Source: Bacillota bacterium
GTDB lineage: Bacteria; Bacillota; Bacilli; Alicyclobacillales; Alicyclobacillaceae
DNA length: 6,157 nt
Assembly (NCBI GenBank): GCA_021816665.1
Contig: JAKAXI010000131.1
Span: forward strand, 1-6,157
Reading direction: 5' to 3'
In this document: piece by piece, positions 6,089-6,157 of the stretch
How positions within the stretch are numbered: position 1 is the first letter of the stretch
Layout: each line of letters opens with the position of its first letter
Made by a program: the position numbers and the translations under genes
Notes under the pieces: generated by a model
What the model was told of the DNA's origin: nothing
Database searches by the model: none
What the model saw: only the letters and a program-made list of their open reading frames with translations

Positions 6089-6157
6089 TCATTGACCCCA
6101 CATGCCAGACTGGCGCCATTTGTCGAGGCTCACCGGCGCAAGCTCGCGCCTAACGCC
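6089..6157 (-). CDS. Possible C-terminal end of an unidentified - strand gene
   Basis: Reading leftward from the window edge, one frame is open for 22 codons to a TGA at 6091-6089 and would encode a tail ending in LDKWRQSGMWGQ. It looks like ordinary protein, but 22 codons are too few to distinguish from chance, and I recognise no family. If real, the gene would lie in the same direction as the aldo/keto reductase, with a gap of about 135 bases. The other two - strand frames close within eight codons. Confidence 0.25.
   Translation of the reverse strand, partial: GVRRELAPVSLDKWRQSGMWGQ
6104..6118. other. Overlapping palindromes in the right-end region
   Basis: GCCAGACTGGC (6104-6114, perfect 5-1-5 dyad) overlaps TGGCGCCA (6111-6118). 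Two more dyads lie nearby: TCGCG/CGCGA (6064-6068 with 6076-6080) and GGCGC/GCGCC (6135-6139 with 6146-6150). They could be operator sites or simply reflect G+C richness. The rest of 5971-6088 shows nothing I can name. Confidence 0.25.

Noticed and set aside
1..6157. CRISPR arrays, tRNA or rRNA genes, insertion sequences or phage genes
   Set aside because: No spaced direct repeats of CRISPR type, transposase-like frames, terminal repeats or recognisable RNA gene sequences were seen.

Overview
The window is a stretch of bacterial chromosome dominated by a complete riboflavin (vitamin B2) biosynthesis operon in the order ribD, ribE, ribBA, ribH on the + strand. Ahead of it lies an FMN riboswitch with an intrinsic terminator. 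The gene order, the fused RibBA, the strong GGAGG-type ribosome binding sites, the GTG and TTG starts and the transcription-attenuation control all suggest a Gram-positive Bacillota (Bacillales-type) organism. The coding DNA is clearly richer in G+C than Bacillus subtilis, so an Alicyclobacillus-like or other moderately GC-rich relative is a reasonable guess, but the sequence alone does not fix the genus.

Layout. Positions 1-845 (- strand) hold the N-terminal 281 residues of a KefB/CPA2-type cation:proton antiporter, cut by the left edge of the window and preceded by its own promoter. Positions 846-1283 are a divergent intergenic region: the antiporter promoter, a weakly defined rib promoter, the FMN aptamer (about 1012-1180), a 60-base linker and a terminator hairpin (1243-1267) just before the ribD ribosome binding site. 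The four rib genes run from 1284 to 4914. ribD and ribE overlap by 20 bases, a short gap separates ribE from ribBA, and an 89-base repeat-rich spacer separates ribBA from ribH. A hairpin at 4928-4949 sits between ribH and a convergent aldo/keto reductase gene (5954-4938, - strand). The right end (5955-6157) is mostly non-coding, with a few inverted repeats and possibly the last 22 codons of another - strand gene.

How the genes work together. RibBA supplies both precursors: its GTP cyclohydrolase II domain opens GTP and its DHBP synthase domain makes the four-carbon unit from ribulose 5-phosphate. RibD deaminates and reduces the pyrimidine. RibH condenses the (dephosphorylated) pyrimidine with the four-carbon unit to give lumazine. 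RibE dismutates two lumazines to riboflavin. FMN made from the product feeds back through the riboswitch to stop transcription before ribD. The phosphatase step and the flavokinase/FAD synthetase are not encoded here.

This is a well-known system, and I found no convincing new multi-gene system. The points worth a second look are small: an apparent switching pairing between the riboswitch P1 strand and the terminator, an extra hairpin inserted in the aptamer P2 loop, and a cluster of nine ACTT repeats between ribBA and ribH.
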